Numbered from the stretch's first letter, positions 23,003 to 33,988 are shown. The stretch: DNA of 64,000 nucleotides from Trema orientale (GCA_002914845.1 JXTC01000116.1:148119-212118), one strand, 5' to 3'. Numbers and translations: made by a program. The notes: a model not told the origin generated them from the letters alone.

Positions 23003-23007
23003 CATCA

Positions 23008-24585
23008 GAAAACTAACTTTAAATAATTATGTTTTTTTTTTGTACATTTCTTATATCCTAAAAATATCCATTTTTGTGCATTCAGTATTTTTTATTTTTG
23101 ATGTCAAATTTTCAAGGTGAAAAGAAATAAAAATTAAAAAATATCAATAACTTACAATTTTTTAGAGAGCTAGAGATTAATTAAAGAAATAAATGAAATA
23201 AAATTATATTTGTGGATACACTTTATTTTTAATCAAAGAGGAGATTTGTTAAATGAAATGAATTAAACTACAAAATTTTTATAACCACAATATAAACACA
23301 CCTCATGCCATAACACAAAAGCTCAAACTACTACAAATTTATTTATTTATTTTTATGTTGTTGTTTTTCAAGGGGAATAAATAATTATGGTATAATTACA
23401 AACAAAGAAACTATAGATTATATATGGTTGCCAATTTGGTATGGATTTTTTTTTTTACCTATCCATAGGTTTTTTTTTTTTTTTAACCGTTGGATCATTA
23501 ATCTAATAGCTATCATAATTTGGTTAAAATAATAATAATAATAAAAAATTCATTATTTAATATTTTTCTCTCTTCTTTTTTACTATGAAAAGACGTGCAT
23601 GACGAAATTTAATTAGCCAAAATAATAACTATAGATAGGTATAAAATATACTACTGGATTGGTGCCCATTGTATATATATATATGAGAGGATTGATTTTC
23701 GTTTTTCGTTCTATGAGAGGATTGATTTTCGTTTTTCGTTCTACCGTGCATTTTTTTTTTTTTTTTGAAAAAAGTCTGTTTAATTCTTTATGTATACAAA
23801 TCATTTATATTCTTATCAATATAAATAAGAGGATTGATTTTTTTCTTCTACGATGTATGTTTTTTTTAAAGAATTTATTTAATTTTCTATATATACAGAT
23901 TGTCTTTTATATATATATATTTACACACATTACCTTTTAAATACAGATTACCTTATATATATATATTTACGCTTATATATATATATTTACGCATTACCTT
24001 ATATATATATATATATACACAGATTGTCATATATATTATTGTCTTATTGAATTTTGGGATTTCATTGGGAAGATGAAGTTATATAATTCAACATATTACC
24101 TTTTAAACAAATCTCAGTAGATGTGTAGCTCGTGATAAACTAACTGGAACTGGAAACTTGAAAGCTAAAAGAGAAAATTAAGGACCTATTTGACAACTAT
24201 ATGTAAATTTAGAGATGTAAATGCCAAGGATAAAAAATTAGAGGGACTAATATGATAATATCCCAAGTGATGTAAAGATTCGGAACCTGATGCCAATAAG
24301 CCTCTCTTTAAATTGTATGGTAAGCCAAATAATTATCTCATTTTAAATATTGCTTTAACTTCAAGAGTCCAAGTATTCAACATAAATCTGTTAATATTAA
24401 AAACCAGATATCAGTGCATTAATTAGGACATTAATGTCCACAGCTTCATCAAACTAAAGGAATTAATTAAAAAGAGAAAGAAATATTTGTGCCATCTCCA
24501 TTAGCACTTGGCTTCAAACTTCACACCCTTCTCATCCATTGTTTTACTTCAACCTTTGGTTTAACTTCTATCAAGTTATATAGTC
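23008..24585. other. spacer upstream of aspartic protease copy 2
   Basis: AT-rich. It contains MITE copy 2 (23426-23666), a short tandem repeat of a 25-bp unit around ATGAGAGGATTGATTTTCG at about 23683-23732 and many short AT runs at 23910-24035. No gene. The last few hundred bases should hold the promoter of copy 2. Confidence 0.5.
23426..23666. mobile_element. MITE family A, copy 2
   Basis: Starts GGTTGCCAATTTGGTATGG and ends CTACTGGATTGGTGCC. It has the same poly-T tract, CCGTTGGATCAT motif and inverted ends as copy 1, and again sits between AT runs. It is diverged from copy 1 in the ends but alike in layout and length (241 bp). Confidence 0.7.
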
Positions 24586-26025
24586 ATGGTGGCCATCTTC
24601 AGAAATCAATCACCAATTTTCTCAAAACTACTGCTACTTGATATAATCAGTCTAGTGTTGTTGGTTTCTCTTCCAATTTTTGCATCTGATGCACAAGGTA
24701 CTACTAATAATAACGATGGCGTTTCGATCAGCTTAGAATTGATCCACCGTGATTCACCAAAATCTCCTTTGTATTCTCCTTCACAAACTCACTGGGAACG
24801 CTTAGCCAAAGCGTTGCACCGCTCAAATCACCGCGCCAACAACCTTTTCATGAGGCACCAAAACTACGATAATCATAGTACTAGTAACATTATCAATCTT
24901 AATGGGGCGCAATCCGATATAATCTCGAGCAAAGGAGAGTACCTAATGAGTATTTCAATCCGTACTCCGCCCATCAGCTTCATAGGAATCGCAGACACCG
25001 GAAGTGATCTTATATGGACGCAATGCAAGCCTTGCCTGGGTTGCTTCAGTCAAAGAGACCCTTTCTTTGATTCCGCAACTTCCTCAACGTATGAGGTCCT
25101 TCCATGCAAATCCAAAGAGTGCAAATACCTAACCTCTACCTCTTGTTACCCTAAAAACTCATGCTTCTACGTCTATGCATATGGGGATAAGTCCTTCACC
25201 AAAGGGAACCTCTCCCTTGAAACTCTCACCTTATCTTCCTCAGCAGTGCCCAATAAACCCATATCCTTCCCTAGGATTGTTTTCGGCTGCGGACATCAAG
25301 ACGGCGGACTCTTTACCGGGATAGAATCAGGTATAATCGGACTTGGAAGTGGCAAATTGTCTCTTGTTTCTCAAATGGGTTCTTCAATCAATACAAAATT
25401 CTCTTATTGCTTGGTACCTATATCTTCTTCATCTGACCTCCCAAGCAAAATAAATTTTGGTAGCAATGGTTTGAGTTCCGGCCCTGGTGTGGTCACCACT
25501 CCTTTACTCTCAAAGGCTTCAAAGTCCTTTTACTATTTAGTTCTTCAAGGTATTAGTGTTGGAAATAAGAGATTATTCTTTAGTAGTACCAATGCTTTAT
25601 CATCATCAAGGACTCATCTTTGGGGGTCTTTTAAGGGAAACATTATCATCGACACTGGAGCTACGTTAAGCTATTTGCCTAGTAACTTATATTACCAATT
25701 GGAATCAGCAATGAGAAAGGCAGTTGGTTTGCCAGAGATTAAGGATCCCACTAAGGTTTTAAGTCTTTGTTACAACACTAACCAATCCGATGTTGGGAAT
25801 CTACTTCCTACAGTCACATTTCATTTCAAAGGTGCGGATTTGAATCTCAAGGCCTTCAACACCTTCCTTAGGATCAAACAAGATATTCTATGCCTTGCGT
25901 TTCTCAAAACAGAAGACATTGCTATCTTTGGTAATGTAGCACAGATGAACCACTTGGTGGAGTACGACCTTAAGCGAAAGGTCGTATCTTTTAAGCCGAC
26001 TGATTGTACCAAGCAATATAAGTGA
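24586..26025 (+). CDS. CDR1-like secreted aspartic protease, copy 2
   Basis: An intronless gene of 479 aa, with a signal peptide or anchor at about residues 15-36. The propeptide has ISLELIHRDSPKSPLYSPSQ. The first catalytic Asp is at about 137 in IADTGSDLIWTQCKPC. The Cys-rich nepenthesin insert and VFGCGHQDGGLFTGIESGII follow. The second catalytic Asp is at about 356, where the motif reads DTGATLSYLP rather than the usual DSGTT; the catalytic Asp and Gly are kept, so activity is possible. The C-terminus FKPTDCTKQYK is as in copy 1 with an added tail. It is closer to copy 3 than to copy 1 (shared KSKEC, GCG, SLVSQMGSSIN blocks). Start is the first ATG, in a good CATGG context. Confidence 0.95.
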   Translation: MVAIFRNQSPIFSKLLLLDIISLVLLVSLPIFASDAQGTTNNNDGVSISLELIHRDSPKSPLYSPSQTHWERLAKALHRSNHRANNLFMRHQNYDNHSTSNIINLNGAQSDIISSKGEYLMSISIRTPPISFIGIADTGSDLIWTQCKPCLGCFSQRDPFFDSATSSTYEVLPCKSKECKYLTSTSCYPKNSCFYVYAYGDKSFTKGNLSLETLTLSSSAVPNKPISFPRIVFGCGHQDGGLFTGIESGIIGLGSGKLSLVSQMGSSINTKFSYCLVPISSSSDLPSKINFGSNGLSSGPGVVTTPLLSKASKSFYYLVLQGISVGNKRLFFSSTNALSSSRTHLWGSFKGNIIIDTGATLSYLPSNLYYQLESAMRKAVGLPEIKDPTKVLSLCYNTNQSDVGNLLPTVTFHFKGADLNLKAFNTFLRIKQDILCLAFLKTEDIAIFGNVAQMNHLVEYDLKRKVVSFKPTDCTKQYK

Positions 26026-26091
26026 TACATGTTTATAATATATATATATATATTGTTTTAATTCTAGAACATACTTTATGTTATCTCAATT

Positions 26092-26129
<38 letters not shown>

Positions 26130-27083
26130 TTGGCTTATGCTACAAATGAGATTTATTATGTTATCTACGTACTAATCCATGATTCAATGAATCCAACTCG
26201 ATCGGTATCATCATTATGACTTTTATAATCACGTTGATGATAATATAAAGGAAGGAACAAGCTGGTTAATTATGTTCCAAATCTTTTTTTTCTCTCTTTT
26301 TTTTTTCCAAAAAATCTTCTCTGATACATGGATTAAAAAAGTTGTCCTTGCTAATTTAACAGATTCTTCATATCTTAGAGATTCAAGTACAACTATTTAT
26401 ACTATAAATAGTGGATATATTTCTATCGATTGCAGTAATATTGCTTATAATTCCAAAAGAAAATCAGTCATAAATTGTATATATGTATGAGAAATTCAGG
26501 TATACATAGCATTGTTTTGTCGATTATAGTAACTAATTTCCAACATAAATTTTCTGCCACAGCTGACTGTATATAATATGAGAAAGAAAATATATCTTTT
26601 CAAAAATCCAAATTAATTGAAATTAACTATTGAAGGTTAAGATTCCTAAATGAAATTTGGTCTTGATTCATTAAATCTTCTCAGCTTTTATTGTAATCCC
26701 AATTATACACCCATTAATTATATTATAAATCCAGCGGGATGGTAATTGCATTGGAGATTATACTGCTAAATTATAATTGGTGATAAGACCATCGTATAGA
26801 AATATGTAGGAGAATTTTCCAAACAAGAAAAAGTCATGCATGCTATACCAAAAAAATACTACTTACCCTTTTGGATTGATAATAAAATAAATATTCCATA
26901 TTCTTGCATCCCTCCCATTAATTTCCACCTTAATTTGTCCCCTTGTCCGACTAAATCTGTTCTTGATACATTTGTATATACACATATACACACATACATA
27001 TATATATACTTTTTTTTTTTGTTTTGTTTTGAGGTTTCTGTATATCATGAATATTCACTGATTCATATTCACACACACACACA

Positions 27084-27148
<65 letters not shown>

Positions 27149-27198
27149 CTAGCCCGCAGACTTGAAAGCACACCCTTTTAATTAGCCTTTTGATTAAT
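26026..27198. other. spacer between aspartic protease copies 2 and 3
   Basis: No gene. It contains an AT run at about 26038-26053, an AAT microsatellite at about 26093-26130 and a long AT microsatellite at about 27087-27147 just upstream of copy 3. Open frames here are low-complexity. Confidence 0.6.
27087..27147. repeat. AT dinucleotide microsatellite, about 60 bp
   Basis: About 30 uninterrupted AT units ending about 50 bp upstream of the start codon of protease copy 3. It lies where the leader or core promoter should be and is probably length-variable between individuals. Confidence 0.9.
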
Positions 27199-28614
27199 AT
27201 GATCATGGCAGCCATCAAAACATGCCATAGTTGTCTAATAATATTCTTGGTGTTGTGCATTGTTTCACTTCCAACATTCTCTTCCGAAGAAGAAGTTGAT
27301 GATGAGAATCATCAATATGGTAATTTCATTAGCTTGGAATTGATCCATCGCGACTCACCAAAATCTCCATTGTATTCTCCTGCACAAAGCCCTTGGCAAC
27401 GCTTAGCCAATGCCCTTCAACGTTCCAACCACCGAGCCAACCATTTTGAGAAAAGCTTGTCAAAATTGATCTCTTCTGATAATAATAACAATAACAACAC
27501 AGCACAATCTGAGTTATTCCCCACCGGAGGAGAATATCTCATGAACATCTCACTTGGAAATCCACCCTTGAGTATTGTCGCCATTGCGGACACTGGAAGT
27601 GATCTCATTTGGACGCAATGCAAGCCGTGTAAGCATTGCTTCAAGCAAAAAGGTCCTCTCTATGATCCCAAATCTTCCTCAACTTTTGATATTCTTTCAT
27701 GCAAATCCAAAGAGTGCAACTACTTATATAATGATGAGACCTCTTGCTACCCCAAAAATTATTGCCATTTCACCTACATCTATGGAGATCTTTCATTCAC
27801 AAATGGAAACCTTGCCCTTGAAACTGTCACCCTGTCTTCCTTAGCAGGCCAGAATCATCACATATCATTCCCCAAGACTATATTTGGCTGCGGATTTGAC
27901 AACGGAGGAATCTTTAGCGGAGTCGAATCTGGAATCATTGGACTCGGAGGCGGAAAATTGTCCCTCGTTTCTCAAATGGGCTCTTCAATCAATGGAAAAT
28001 TTTCATATTGCTTGGTCCCCATGTCTTCTCGATCTAAACATTCAAGCAAATTGACTTTTGGTGGTTCAAGTTTGATTTCGGGTCCTCGTCATGGAAAGGT
28101 ATTTACTACTCCTTTACTGTTAAATGGTACTCAAAGCTACTATTACCTTGCACTTGAAGCTGTCAGTGTTGGACATAAGAAATTTGATTTGGAAAGGAAT
28201 AACAATAATATTACAATCTCGAAAGCTAATTTCAAGGGCAACATTATTATAGATTCTGGGACAACATTGACCTACTTGCCTACCAAGTTGTACAACAGAT
28301 TAGAACTAGAAATGAGAAAGGCAGTTAAGCATTTGGAGTTGGCTAAGGATCCAAATCAGGTTCTAACTCTATGTTACAAGACGAAATCCGATGACATCGA
28401 TACTCCTGTTGTGACTTTCCATTTCGATGGCGCAGACGTGGAGTTGAAAACCGTCAACACATTTCTTCGGGTTGAAAGAGATGTTGTATGCTTTGCATTT
28501 ACCTCCACTGAGGGTATTTTAATCTACGGTAATGTTGCGCAAATCAACTTTCAGGTGCAATACGGCCTAATTAAAAAGACTTTATCGTTTAAGCCAACTG
28601 ATTGTACCAAATAG
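27199..28614 (+). CDS. CDR1-like secreted aspartic protease, copy 3
   Basis: An intronless gene of 471 aa from the ATG at 27199; a second in-frame ATG at 27205 is also possible. A signal peptide at about residues 8-30 is followed by an acidic SEEEVDDE stretch. The propeptide has ISLELIHRDSPKSPLYSPAQ. The first catalytic Asp is at about 131 in IADTGSDLIWTQCKPC. The Cys-rich insert and IFGCGFDNGGIFSGVESGII follow. The second catalytic Asp is at about 352 in IIDSGTTLTYLP. It ends FKPTDCTK. All hallmarks of an active nepenthesin-like protease are present. Nearest paralogue is copy 2, about 1.2 kb upstream, so these two arose from a later duplication than copy 1. Role in defence is inferred only from the Arabidopsis CDR1 relative. 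Confidence 0.95.
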   Translation: MIMAAIKTCHSCLIIFLVLCIVSLPTFSSEEEVDDENHQYGNFISLELIHRDSPKSPLYSPAQSPWQRLANALQRSNHRANHFEKSLSKLISSDNNNNNNTAQSELFPTGGEYLMNISLGNPPLSIVAIADTGSDLIWTQCKPCKHCFKQKGPLYDPKSSSTFDILSCKSKECNYLYNDETSCYPKNYCHFTYIYGDLSFTNGNLALETVTLSSLAGQNHHISFPKTIFGCGFDNGGIFSGVESGIIGLGGGKLSLVSQMGSSINGKFSYCLVPMSSRSKHSSKLTFGGSSLISGPRHGKVFTTPLLLNGTQSYYYLALEAVSVGHKKFDLERNNNNITISKANFKGNIIIDSGTTLTYLPTKLYNRLELEMRKAVKHLELAKDPNQVLTLCYKTKSDDIDTPVVTFHFDGADVELKTVNTFLRVERDVVCFAFTSTEGILIYGNVAQINFQVQYGLIKKTLSFKPTDCTK

Positions 28615-29060
28615 CCAGCTAGTGTTAATTTGTATGCATGATTAGTTTGTACTATGCATCTATATATATTTTGGTGTGTACGGTGCAGAACATACGAAAT
28701 TTTTGGTACGCAATCAATAATTTAATTTCCAAATAACAACACTTCCCATATGGGCCGGATATTTCATTAGCAATAATTCATCATATGCCTCTGTGTGTCT
28801 ATATCATGACATGTGCTTGTGATAATTGTTTTATAGTTGGATCTATTGCTACTTAATTTATCTACTCTCCCACACTTTCTTTTAGTAAAATTTAGTATTA
28901 CAAAAAAAGCTTTGAAAGAAATTACTTTTTAGTATCAAAAAAACAAATCGTTCCCACCCTTTTCTTAAACACAATTATCATTGCCTCTAATTTTCTCGCA
29001 AATGGCATTATTAAGAATCCTTATTCTTTGCAGTTTACATAAATGATTAAAACCTGATTA

Positions 29061-29325
29061 AATATTGACTGATTTGAAAGATTATGATCACTAAATTTTT
29101 TTTTCCCTTCTTCACTATGCATAATCTAGTCAACCACATATAAGTTATTTTTCTTTTTATTTTTTATTTAATTCTCAACCCTTTAAAATATATTGACCAA
29201 TCTGAAAGATTATGATCACTAAACTTTAATTTTTTTTCCCCTTCTTCACTATACATAATCTAGTCAACGACCATAAGCTATTTTTCTTTTTATTTTTTTT
29301 ATTTATTTCTCAATCCATTAAAATA
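29061..29325. repeat. tandem duplication, about 130 bp unit
   Basis: Copy 1 is about 29061-29189 and copy 2 about 29190-29325. Both contain AAAGATTATGATCACTAAA, CTTCTTCACTAT, CATAATCTAGTCAAC and TTTTTCTTTTTATTTTTT in that order. It is non-coding and lies downstream of the protease cluster. Confidence 0.85.
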
Positions 29326-30278
29326 TGTTATAGTAACAAAATCCTTTTATATATATAATCACATTTAAGAAAAAAATTCGTTCATATCGTTATTCGTTTT
29401 TCCTTTCCGAAGAGAGCCTGCAACGTGAAGTGAAGAGATCATTAGCGTTTTTTTCCCCTTTTCGAAGAGGGCCTGCAATGAAGTGAAGAAGAGTGAGAGA
29501 AGAGATACATAAATATATATTCTGACAAAGAGAAAAAAAAAATAACTTGAAAAACTTATATATAAATATTATAAAAGAAACTAAAAGAATTTATATAGAT
29601 GCTTAGATTGAATCGTCACTTTCAAGTCTAATATTTAGAAAATTCGTGAATTCTTTTGGTAAAAGAAGGTGGAGAAGAATGAAAGAAAATAAAAGAAGAG
29701 ATATAAGAGAGTGAGAGGCAGGAAGAAAAAGGATAAAATTAGATTTAAGAGATAATTTAAGAAAAATTAAGGTAAAAAAAGTAGTAGTTAAGTTTTAATT
29801 TTAATTAAAAGTGTGATTTTAGAAATAGTATAAAAATAATAGATTGATGAGTGACAATAGAGCTACTCTTGTTTTATATGCATGCGAGCGTTCTTGAAAA
29901 TGTTTTCACGATAAAGATAGTCTTGACAGAAAACATATTAATAAAACTTGAAATTAAAGACTGTAAACATATATAGCTAGAATTATCAATTATGCCTTTG
30001 CATAGTAGTTTATTTTGTGATATTTTATAGCCTACAGCATAGGCACAAAGACTATTGAATGATGTCAATATTTTAGAAAATTAAGTCTAATGCCATTCAT
30101 ATATTTTGTTTTTACAAAAATTTAAAATGTTACTAATTTGGAGGAAATTGTTACTTAAACATAAATTCAATGGAAAATTGGAGATTTTTTTCAGATACCA
30201 AATATCACATTTCAAAAATTTCACAAAATTCACGACTTGACCAATTGCCCTCTATTTATCGTGGGTCTTATAGTAAAC

Positions 30279-30941
30279 TGACTAAATTTTGAGCTTATTT
30301 TTTAAGTAAATGTCATGTTTTTCAAATAACATAGCAAAATTAATAACGTGTAGATCCTCTTATATATCAAATGTAAAACATAATATATCAAGTATGAAAA
30401 CTCATATACTCTGTACATAAACTAAAATTAATATATAAATAAATATATTAAGTATAAAACTACATATATATACTCGATCATTTTAACTATAAAAAGAGAA
30501 AAAAGAACATTCATTAAAATAAAATATAAGAAAAGGATATATACTCTAATTTCCCTCCTTTTTCTTTTTGTTGTGGGTGATACAATGGCTTCCATATATA
30601 AATAATAAATATCAAAGAAATAATAATATTTTTTCGATGGTGTTTACTAGTTATGGTAATGAAAATGTAGGAAAATTAGAATGTATGTCCGTTTTTTTAT
30701 ATTTTGTTTTAATGAATGTCTTTTTTCTTCTTTTTTTAATAGTTGAATGGTCGAGTAAATGTATTTTTATATTTAGTATATGATCTACTTATATATCAAT
30801 TTTAGTTTATGTACGGAATATATTAATTTTTATATTAAGTATATTATATTTTACACTTTGTATATACGAGTATATACCGGTCATTTTGCTAGAATATTTG
30901 AAAAACAAACATTTACTTAAAGTGAGCACAAAATTTAATCA
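30279..30941. mobile_element. TIR element family B, copy 1, about 660 bp
   Basis: The left end begins TGACTAAATTTTGAGC and carries AAGTAAATGTCATG and ATAGCAAAAT. Read inversely, the right end begins TGATTAAATTTTGTGC and carries AAGTAAATGTTTG and CTAGCAAAAT. The inverted similarity extends inward over more than 150 bp. There is no coding sequence. A shorter relative lies at 31187-31445. Confidence 0.65.
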
Positions 30942-31186
30942 TTTCATCTTTAATCAGAAGTAATTATAAATTATAATAGTGGCCTAATCGTCAAAAAAAG
31001 TTATGATCACAAGCCAAAATATTTATGACCTCACCTCAAAAAAAGTTACAATATCAAGTCATAAGAGTTATGAACTCAGGTTGGCAATCCCCAGAGCGAT
31101 CTTGAAAACCATAAAGTTCTAGTAACAAAAAGTAGAGATTAGCTTTTTTGACTTTTTAGAAACACAACATGAGAAATTTAGGTGGA

Positions 31187-31445
31187 TGACTAAAATTTTA
31201 AATTTGATTAAGTAGATGTCCATTTTTAAAATTTTATAGCTAAATGTCCAGGTAGATATATTTTTACACTTGGTAGATACACAGATCTACCAATTTTAGT
31301 TACTGTTCTGAAATGCACTGGGTATATAATTTTTTATACTTGGTATATAAAATTTTACATTTGGTATATATGCATATATACCGGACATTTTGCTATAACT
31401 TTTGACAAACGGACATTTACTGAAATTAGGTCCAAAATTTAGTCA
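31187..31445. mobile_element. TIR element family B, copy 2, about 260 bp
   Basis: Left end TGACTAAAATTTTAAATTTG and inverse right end TGACTAAATTTTGGACCTAA, followed by AGATGTCC/AATGTCCG and ATAGCTAAATGTCC/ATAGCAAAATGTCC. Same family as 30279-30941 and close to it. The arms cover nearly the whole element. Confidence 0.7.
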
Positions 31446-31614
31446 TATTTCTATAAGCCCCTAGAAACATTACACAGCCAAAAACGACCCCAAAATAACT
31501 ATTTCATAGAAGAGTGATATCAATTGACAATCAAAAAATGCCCAAAAAAGTCAGAACAATGCAAATGCGTGATTGTAGCTAAACGGAACGATTCACCAGT
31601 AATGATGCTCTAAG

Positions 31615-31763
31615 GAGAGAGAGAGAGAGAGAGAGAGAGAGCATATTCTCATCGTGGAGGAAGGAAAATAACAGAGAGAGGAAAAATCTTGGGGGGAATT
31701 AATTTTTCTTTTTTTTTTTTAGACTTGACGCTATAAAAATGGATTCCCCCCCCACGATGAGAA
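31615..31763. repeat. GA microsatellite with flanking hairpin
   Basis: A run of about 14 GA units at 31615-31642 is followed by TTCTCATCGTGG. About 100 bp later comes the exact inverse, CCACGATGAGAA, after a C-rich run. The two could pair. It may be a separate small inverted element next to the one at 31768. Confidence 0.5.
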
Positions 31764-31767
31764 CTAG

Positions 31768-32027
31768 TAGAGGACTAACTTGGGCTAAAATGAATTTTTG
31801 GTGCATTTTTTTAGGAATGACAATTTTAGTAATATCAAGGACGTCTTGACCGTAGAAAAACTATTATTTAAGAGAATTTCATAGTCAAAAAGCTCTTAAT
31901 TATATAACGTCCTAGACACTTCTAAAAATATTTCTTTAAAAAATTGCACAAAAAATCATTTTGGCCCAAATTTGTCCTAAAAAATTGCACAAAAAAGTCA
32001 TTTTGGGCCAACCCCCAAACTAGTCCT
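31768..32027. mobile_element. TIR element with duplicated right arm
   Basis: The left arm has GGACTAACTTGGGCTAAAATG followed by TTTTTGGTGCA. Read inversely, the right side has AGGACTAGTTTGGG, then GGCCCAAAATGACTTTTTTG and TGCAATTTTTT. The right arm occurs twice in tandem (about 31942-31982 and 31983-32015), so the arms are unequal. No coding sequence. Confidence 0.55.
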
Positions 32028-32285
32028 ACCCATCACCTGTTCTTGTAAGTAAACCCAGTTATGTAAGCCCATTAATATAAGGCCTAGCTTAGCCCAGTCA
32101 AACATCTCTAGATTGTTGCTCAATTTCAGCCTACTGAAGCTCAATTTAAGATAAAGCTTGTAATAGCAGGGCTAGAGACAGGACAAAGATAGCTGAAGAG
32201 AAGAGAGGAAAAGAAGCTAAGTATAGTAGTGAGTGAGCTTTGCTTTTTGGAAAAAACAAGAGGGACTCACTGCTCTTCCGTTTTG

Positions 32286-32418
32286 GTAAGTACTTTACTT
32301 ATCTCATCTTAAGAATAAAAGGTCAATGTAAATTGCTAAAAGAACCATTTTATGTTACATGAGAAAAATGCTAAAATGTGATTTCTAAAGTAGACAAATT
32401 TTGCTTTGTGAATTTCAG
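32286..32418 (+). other. inferred intron in the 5' leader of the PsbQ-like gene
   Basis: A strong donor (TTTTG then GTAAGT) and an acceptor (AATTTCAG) bracket 133 AT-rich bases just upstream of the start codon at 32450. The flanking leader is purine-rich and has no ATG. The call is from splice motifs only. Confidence 0.5.
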
Positions 32419-32449
32419 TTGATAACGGGAGAAAAGAAAAGAAAAAAAA

Positions 32450-33988
32450 ATGGCACTGAAATCGTGTTGGTTGGTGCAGCCTCACTTACATTCCATTCCC
32501 AAACTCACCTGCTGCTGTTGCTGTTGTTTCAAACCAACAAATTTGGCCCTGAAGAAGGCTTCACAACCCAAAACTAGAAGAGGGTTTGTTGTAATGGTGG
32601 CAATAGCAGCCTCACTGGTTTTGAATTTTGATGGGAAGTTGGCAAATGGGTTGGACATGGAATTGGTTGCTCCGGACCAGACTCTGGAGGAAGCCCAGAG
32701 TGGGATAAGAGGCCATGCACTTGCTTTGTTACAAGTCAAAGCTTTCATAGATTCTGAGTCATGGGGGGAAGCTCAGAAGGCTCTCAGAAGGAGCTCGGCT
32801 TATGTCAAGCAAGATTTCTATACCATTATTCAAGGTAGACCTGCCAGCGAGAGGCCCCAACTCAGAAAGCTCTATTTTGATCTCTTCAACAATGTCACTA
32901 AAGTAAGTTGTGCTGCCTTTATTCAGATTATCTCTTAATATAGTTAATTGCATCGTGGTAATGACAATATTGGTTTTTCTTTAGCTGGATTTACTATTCA
33001 TTAGTTTGGTGAAATTGTCAAAGCAGAGCAGCTAGATATAGTTTGTATGTATCTCATATGATATAAAGCATTAGGCAAAAGCTTCTAACCGGGACACTTA
33101 ATAGTACTAAGACTTGTTCTATTTTATCTGCTTTCTCAATATACAGCATTATTAGTTCTTAATTAATTTATGTTTAAGTTCTTCTCCCTGCAAAAGAAAA
33201 TAGTTTAAGTGTTCAGATATGCGTAGATTAGGTCTCTTGGACATTGACCTTAGGTAGGTTTTGGCTCCATTAATTATCATACTTCTCCAGAAGATATGAA
33301 TTATTAAAAAAATAATAGTTACAGAGGGGGACAAAAAAGGGAAGGCTTATAACAATACTGAGGAAGGGTCAAAACTGATGATAGAATACATTTTTATTGT
33401 AGTAAAAGCATTGCTTTTAGTTAAGTCACAACAAAAAATTATGTTGAAAGAAAAGGAGAGCCGGAAGCAACCCAAATCATGGGGTTACTAGTGGAGATAC
33501 GCTACACACAAGTCAATTGTGGATCCTAGCAAAGCTGTATATATCTCTGTTTAATTTGTTTCCTTGAATAAGTTAGTCTTTTGTTCCTGTAATTTTTGCT
33601 TGTTCCTGCCTATGTATATAAACATGCACCATAAACACATCAGTAAAAATAGCAGCAATTTTTCCAGCAAAAAGGAAAGAATGCAGTTGAAACATTTTGT
33701 ACAAAGCCTTTGAGATTATAAAATGGATATGAAAATGAGAAGCAAAGAGAGAAAGGAGACAAAAAGGTTTTGGTCAATGGTTACAGACATAAATTGTCCA
33801 GAACAAATGTATTTTCACGGTAAAAAGTGGAGAGAGAGAAAAACATTAAATAATAGATTTTTTTTATTTTTTTTCTAACTACCCAAATTATATTAGCTGT
33901 TGGATAATGATCTAACGGCTAAAAAAAGAAATACATATGGATAAGTAAAAAAAAAAAAAATACCTATTGGATTGGGAACCTATATGTT

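Larger units (their letters stand above)
28615..32285. other. repeat-rich spacer without genes
   Basis: Contains a 130-bp tandem duplication (29061-29325), two copies of a TIR family (30279-30941 and 31187-31445), a GA microsatellite with a hairpin (31615-31763) and a TIR element (31768-32027). Short open frames in this stretch lack any coding signature. The last 120 bases are the leader of the PsbQ-like gene. Confidence 0.6.

Noticed and set aside
23683-23732. CRISPR-like look of short direct repeats
   Set aside because: Only two adjacent 25-bp units without spacers; plant nuclear DNA; a simple tandem repeat.
27190-27198. Starting protease copy 3 at 27190
   Set aside because: The codon there is TTG; the first ATG is at 27199.
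26836-27260. Frames reading long Ile-Tyr repeats on both strands
   Set aside because: They cross the AT microsatellite upstream of protease copy 3 and are low-complexity artefacts.
32450-32938. PsbQ-like protein ending at the stop in 32936-32938
   Set aside because: The last codons come from intron; the exon at 34279 gives the conserved C-terminus.
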